NCBI RefSeq assembly: GCF_042652085.1
Contig: NZ_JBHSJF010000005.1
Span: 124,001 to 188,000 of the forward strand
Source: Flaviflagellibacter deserti
GTDB lineage: Bacteria > Pseudomonadota > Alphaproteobacteria > Rhizobiales > Methylopilaceae
Direction of reading: 5' to 3'
DNA length: 64,000 bases
Of the stretch, positions 60,468 through 64,000 are shown piece after piece. Positions within the stretch are counted from its first letter, which is position 1, and every line of letters begins with the position of its first letter. Position numbers and translations under genes: made by a program. The notes beneath the pieces are model-generated. The model was not told the DNA's origin, ran no database searches, and was given only the letters and a program-made list of their open reading frames with translations.

Positions 60468-62228
60468 TTACTCCTCGTCTGTGTCGGGCTCGTCAGGCAC
60501 CGCTTCGAGCGATTCCTCGGCCGGCTGGGCGGTGGTGCGCACCGCGATGATTTCCGCGCCCGGGAAGCGCTCGAGCAGTGCCCGGACTTCGGGATTGGCG
60601 GCGACGCCGCGCATCTTTTGTTCGCGCTCTTCGTCGGCGATCTCGCGGAGCGTGGGGCCGCCCGCTTCCGAGGAGATCGCGACGATCCAGCGGCGGCCGG
60701 TCCAGTCGGACAGCTTGCGCTGGATTTCCGAGGCTAGCGTCTGCGGCGCTCCCGGGCTGGGTCGGAATTCCAGGCGTCCGTCCTCGAACAGCACCGGGCG
60801 GACATCGCGTTCGATCGCGGTCTTAAGGGATATATCGCGCTTTTCGGCGGCGAGTGCGACGGCGTCATTCAGCGTTTCGAGACGCCGGAGCGGGACGGTC
60901 TCCAGTGAAGCGCGCGGGGCGGAAGACGGCACCGGATCGGCGGTTCGCGAGGCAATGGCGAAAGCCGCCGAACCCTGCGACGACAGCGCGCCCGACGGCG
61001 GCGAGGATTGCATGTTGCCCGCCGGAGTCTGGCGCGGCGACTGATCCTTCAGCGCGCGCAACGCCTCGTCCGGCGTCGGCAGGTCGGCGGCATAGGCGAG
61101 ACGCACGAGGACCATATCGGCGGCCTGGGCCGGCTTCGGAGCGGCCTGCACCTCGGAGATGCCCTTCGACAGGATCTGCCAGGCCCGCGACAGCACCTTG
61201 TGCGACAGCTGGTCGGCGAAGGACTTGCCGCGCTGGCGTTCCACCTCGGTCGCGGACGGGTCTTCCAAAGCAGCCGGGGTCAGCTTGATCCGGGTGACGT
61301 AGTGGACGAATTCGGCGAGGTCGGCGAGCACGACCGCCGCGTCCGAACCGCCGTCATAGAGTTCGCGGAAGACGGCGAGCGAGCCCGCCGCATCGCCCTT
61401 CATCACAACCTCGAACAGATCGACCACCCGGCCGCGGTCGGACAGGCCGAGCATCTGGCGAACCGCCTCCGCCTCGACCGCGCCGCCACCGTGGGCGATG
61501 GCCTGATCGAGGATCGACAGCGCATCACGAACCGAGCCCTCTGCGGCGCGCGCCACAAGAGCGAGCGCCTCGTCGTCGGCGTTCAGGCCCTCCTTGCCTA
61601 TGATGTTGCGGAGGTGACCCGTCAGCACCGACGCGTCGACGCGTCGGAGGTTGAAGCGCTGGCAGCGCGACAGGACCGTGACCGGAACCTTGCGGATTTC
61701 GGTCGTCGCGAAGACGAATTTCACATGAGGAGGTGGCTCCTCCAAAGTCTTCAGGAAGGCGTTGAACGCCTTGTCCGAGAGCATGTGGACTTCGTCGATG
61801 ATGTAGACCTTGTAGCGCGCCGAGGCGGGCGAATAGCGGACACCGTCGAGGATTTCGCGGACATCGTCGATGCCGGTGCGCGAGGCCGCGTCCATCTCCA
61901 GCACGTCGACATGGCGCGATTCCATAATCGCCTGGCAATGGACACCGATCTCGTCGAGATCGACCGTCGGTCCTCCGGTGCCGTCCTGCCGCTCGTAGTT
62001 GAGGCCGCGGGCGAGGATTCGTGCGGTCGTCGTCTTCCCGACGCCACGGACGCCCGTAAGCATCCACGCCTGCGCCACCCGCCCCGTCGTGAACGAATTC
62101 GTCAGGGTGCGGACCATCGCCTCCTGACCGATCAGATCGGCGAAGTTCCAGGGCCGGTATTTCCGCGCGAGAACGCGGTAGGCACCACCCGTGGGTTCCC
62201 CCGCAGGGCGGATGTCGAGTTCTTCCAT
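60468..62228 (-). CDS. dnaX: DNA polymerase III subunits gamma and tau
   Basis: A 586-residue clamp loader ATPase. Walker A is GVRGVGKTTTAR, Walker B is YIIDEVHMLS, and the sensor/arginine-finger region is LSRCQRFNLRR. The zinc-binding cysteines that follow Walker A in E. coli are gone: only one remains (GVHCQAIMESRH), as in other rhizobia. The C-terminal third is tau-specific. No slippery A-run for a frameshifted gamma form was seen. ATG 62228 lacks a strong ribosome-binding site. The SRP RNA is immediately upstream on the same strand. Confidence 0.95.
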   Translation of the reverse strand: MEELDIRPAGEPTGGAYRVLARKYRPWNFADLIGQEAMVRTLTNSFTTGRVAQAWMLTGVRGVGKTTTARILARGLNYERQDGTGGPTVDLDEIGVHCQAIMESRHVDVLEMDAASRTGIDDVREILDGVRYSPASARYKVYIIDEVHMLSDKAFNAFLKTLEEPPPHVKFVFATTEIRKVPVTVLSRCQRFNLRRVDASVLTGHLRNIIGKEGLNADDEALALVARAAEGSVRDALSILDQAIAHGGGAVEAEAVRQMLGLSDRGRVVDLFEVVMKGDAAGSLAVFRELYDGGSDAAVVLADLAEFVHYVTRIKLTPAALEDPSATEVERQRGKSFADQLSHKVLSRAWQILSKGISEVQAAPKPAQAADMVLVRLAYAADLPTPDEALRALKDQSPRQTPAGNMQSSPPSGALSSQGSAAFAIASRTADPVPSSAPRASLETVPLRRLETLNDAVALAAEKRDISLKTAIERDVRPVLFEDGRLEFRPSPGAPQTLASEIQRKLSDWTGRRWIVAISSEAGGPTLREIADEEREQKMRGVAANPEVRALLERFPGAEIIAVRTTAQPAEESLEAVPDEPDTDEE

Positions 62229-62275
62229 CGCGATGATATGGCAGGGTGAAAGGCGCGGACGCAAGTGCGCGAGTA

Positions 62276-62369
62276 GGAGGTTGGACGACGACCCGAGACG
62301 GGCTCGTTAGGGCTGCTTCCTTCCGGACCTGACCCGGTTGGCGAGTGGCTCGTCCACCGCCAACCTCCC
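62276..62369 (-). ncRNA. ffs: Signal recognition particle RNA, small bacterial type (4.5S)
   Basis: The minus strand contains CAGGTCCGGAAGGAAGCAGC, the universal SRP domain IV loop, at about 62311-62332. The ends GGGAGGTTGG and CCAACCTCC are complementary, closing a 94-base hairpin. Its position between dnaX and the next gene is common in alphaproteobacteria. The outer coordinates are set by the last pairs of the stem. Confidence 0.95.
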
Positions 62370-62613
62370 ACGCTGTATATCGAGGTTTGGCGGCGAGGAT
62401 GCAAGTCTGCCTTCGGCGGAAGAGAAGCCGGAGCTTGCTATTCAGCACTACTGAATCGGAGAGCACAATTTGGGCGCAATTTCGCCGGAACCTCTTCGCC
62501 GATCGTGGACTTGGCCGGCGTTGCGCCGGCGAACTGGCGAACGAGCCTCCGGGCCTTCCCAACTCAGGCACGACGCCAGCGCATCAACGGCCTCCAGGAC
62601 CAGGGAGGATCCA

Positions 62614-62976
62614 ATGAACTTCGGTGCATTGCCGCGCGCGGCCATCGCTATTCTGATCGCCGCCGGGATGACAGCCGGCGCCGTCGCTCAACCCGCTGAT
62701 GAAGAAGAGGACTCATACGAGACGAGAGACTCCAGAATGATGGACAGAATGGGCGACGGCCCGATGATGGGCATGCACGGTAAGATGCACGGTCATACCG
62801 GGCCGCACCGTCGCATGATGATGAAGATCATGTTCACCATCGCTGACACCAATGGCGACGGCGCGCTCTCCTTCGACGAGGTCTCGGCCATTCACAAGCG
62901 GGTTTTCGATGGCGCCGATTCAAACAAGGACGGCAGGCTGACGCGTGAGGAGATCAGGGTGTTCGTTCGGGATTAG
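62614..62976 (+). CDS. Secreted EF-hand protein
   Basis: A 120-residue protein; ATG 62614 follows GGGAGGA by five bases. A signal peptide ends near residue 26 (AGAVAQ). A methionine- and histidine-rich stretch (MGDGPMMGMHGKMHGH) precedes two EF-hand loops, DTNGDGALSFDE and DSNKDGRLTREE, both with intact calcium ligands. The Met/His stretch could bind copper or other soft metals; that part is inference. Divergent from the SRP RNA/dnaX transcript. Confidence 0.9.
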   Translation: MNFGALPRAAIAILIAAGMTAGAVAQPADEEEDSYETRDSRMMDRMGDGPMMGMHGKMHGHTGPHRRMMMKIMFTIADTNGDGALSFDEVSAIHKRVFDGADSNKDGRLTREEIRVFVRD

Positions 62977-63045
62977 CATCCCGCACGGCACGGCGTCGCA
63001 CCGATTTCATGCGCGCGGGTTCGCATCTTCCGCGTAAATGGGCGC

Positions 63046-63462
63046 ATGATCACGTCCGATTTCGTGCTCGATTCGCGTCTTGCCGCCGACGCCCGTCCGG
63101 TCGGAGACCTGCCGCTCTGCCGGGTGCTGCTGATGAACGACGCGCGCTTTCCCTGGCTCGTTCTCGTCCCGCGGCGGACTGATGCCGTCGAGATCATCGA
63201 TCTCTCGTCGGAGGAACAGGCGCGGCTGATCGGCGAAATCGCACAGGTATCGCGGGCGCTGCGCGCCGTCGCTCCGTGCGACAAGCTCAATGTCGGCGCG
63301 CTCGGCAATATCGTGAAGCAGCTTCACGTCCACATCGTCTCGCGCGTCGAGGGCGATCCGGCCTGGCCGGGCCCGGTCTGGGGCTCCGGCGCCGCCAGGC
63401 CCTATGACGAGAACTGGCGGAACGGCCTGATCGGCGCGATCAGGACGGAGCTTGGACTGTAG
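63046..63462 (+). CDS. HIT-family nucleotide-binding protein
   Basis: A 138-residue protein. The histidine triad is HVHIV, preceded by QL and followed by SR. The N-terminal half has the family strand-helix pattern (LLMNDARFPWLVLVPRR). It likely hydrolyses a nucleotide phosphoramidate or dinucleotide; substrate unknown. Its last 23 bases overlap the convergent transporter gene. Confidence 0.92.
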   Translation: MITSDFVLDSRLAADARPVGDLPLCRVLLMNDARFPWLVLVPRRTDAVEIIDLSSEEQARLIGEIAQVSRALRAVAPCDKLNVGALGNIVKQLHVHIVSRVEGDPAWPGPVWGSGAARPYDENWRNGLIGAIRTELGL

Positions 63463-64000
63463 CGACGCGCTTCCTGCCCGGCACCGTCATCGCGATCACG
63501 CCCGCGACCACGCAGACGAGGCCGATCCAGGCCGTCGAGGTCGGCACCTCACCGAGGAAGACCACGCCGATGGCGACGCCGATCGGCACGCGGATATAGG
63601 CCTGCGCCGTCGCGCCGACCGAGCCGAGCGTGTGGACAAGGCGGAAATAGATCGTGAAGGCGATCGCGGTCGAGAACACCGCCAGCGCGACGAGCGCCAT
63701 CAGCGAATCCATCGACGGCGACAGCGTCCACGGCCGATCCACGATCAGGCTCGCCGGAATCAGCAGCACCGCGCCGCAGATCAGCGACCCCGCCGCCGGC
63801 ATCATCGGATCGAGCCCCTTGAACCCCTTCCCGAAGATCGCCGCTCCCGCATAGCTGATCGTTGCGACCACGACCGCGAGCTGAGCCAGCAATTCATCGC
63901 CGATGCCCTCGAACGCCTCGAAGCCGATGATCAGGCAGATGCCGACCATGCCGGCGACGACACCGAACAATTTCCGGCTCGTCACCGGTTCGTGGCGGAC
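63440..64000 (-). CDS. EamA/DMT-family transporter, N-terminus outside the window
   Basis: The C-terminal part (about 186 residues) of a drug/metabolite transporter. Five helices are visible, and TIYFRLVHTLGSVGATAQAYIRVPIGVAIGVVFLGEVP covers the usual second EamA repeat (split here as two blocks). The frame stays open to the right edge (RHEPVTSRKLFG), so the start lies beyond 64000. Substrate unknown. Confidence 0.9.
   Translation of the reverse strand, partial: VRHEPVTSRKLFGVVAGMVGICLIIGFEAFEGIGDELLAQLAVVVATISYAGAAIFGKGFKGLDPMMPAAGSLICGAVLLIPASLIVDRPWTLSPSMDSLMALVALAVFSTAIAFTIYFRLVHTLGSVGATAQAYIRVPIGVAIGVVFLGEVPTSTAWIGLVCVVAGVIAMTVPGRKRVATVQAPS

Overview
The window is a chromosomal segment from a high-GC alphaproteobacterium, most likely of the order Hyphomicrobiales (Rhizobiales). 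Reasons: a hopanoid locus of the hpnABCDEFGH/hpnN type, an fdsGBAD NAD-linked formate dehydrogenase preceded by a LysR gene, DUF930 and DUF1236 proteins, a DnaX that has lost its zinc cysteines, a small SRP RNA next to dnaX, and -35/-10 elements of the TTGAC/TATAAG kind. I cannot name the genus from sequence alone. There is no prophage, insertion sequence or CRISPR array.

Layout. (1) 1-10.8 kb: a GDYXXLXY/DUF2157 membrane pair, then three leftward genes that read as a cyclic-nucleotide circuit (CHASE2 adenylate cyclase, metallo-beta-lactamase-fold hydrolase, Na+/H+ antiporter with a cyclic-nucleotide-binding domain). Divergent from them are a DUF560 outer-membrane barrel and a secreted FecR-domain protein, followed by a convergent glycosyltransferase. 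(2) 11-13.6 kb: glycogen phosphorylase. (3) 13.6-30.4 kb: an almost complete route from the MEP pathway to hopanoids: dxs, ispA, hpnB-hpnC-hpnD-hpnE-shc-hpnG leftward in overlapping frames, and hpnN-hpnA-DUF2141-hpnH rightward. (4) 30.9-34.8 kb: a LysE exporter, a small secreted protein, a PLP aminotransferase and a drug-type MFS pump. (5) 34.9-41.8 kb: fdsG-fdsB-fdsA-fdsD with two small unknown genes behind it and a LysR regulator in front; fdsC (fdhD) is missing. (6) 41.9-44.0 kb: a patch of small orphan genes (ribbon-helix-helix protein, a 57-residue helical protein and others), ending at tRNA-Arg(ACG). (7) 44.2-64 kb: core housekeeping genes: histidine kinase, rpmH-rnpA-yidC, dapD and dapE separated by DUF805 paralogues, truA-GNAT-fmt-def, rmuC, ampG, recR, ybaB, dnaX, SRP RNA, an EF-hand protein, a HIT protein and the start of an EamA transporter that runs off the right edge.

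How the genes work together. DXS makes DXP for the MEP pathway, IspA makes farnesyl diphosphate, HpnD/HpnC/HpnE turn it into squalene, SHC cyclises it to hopene, HpnH adds the adenosyl side chain, HpnG removes adenine, and HpnN moves hopanoids to the outer membrane. The formate dehydrogenase would give NADH from formate. The most interesting candidates for undescribed biology are the CHASE2/FecR/DUF560/cNMP-antiporter neighbourhood, two large dyad elements (between ispA and hpnN, and between the LysR gene and fdsG), a decayed third DUF805 copy whose stop overlaps the dapE start, several very small genes, and a promoter for def that predicts a nearly leaderless mRNA.
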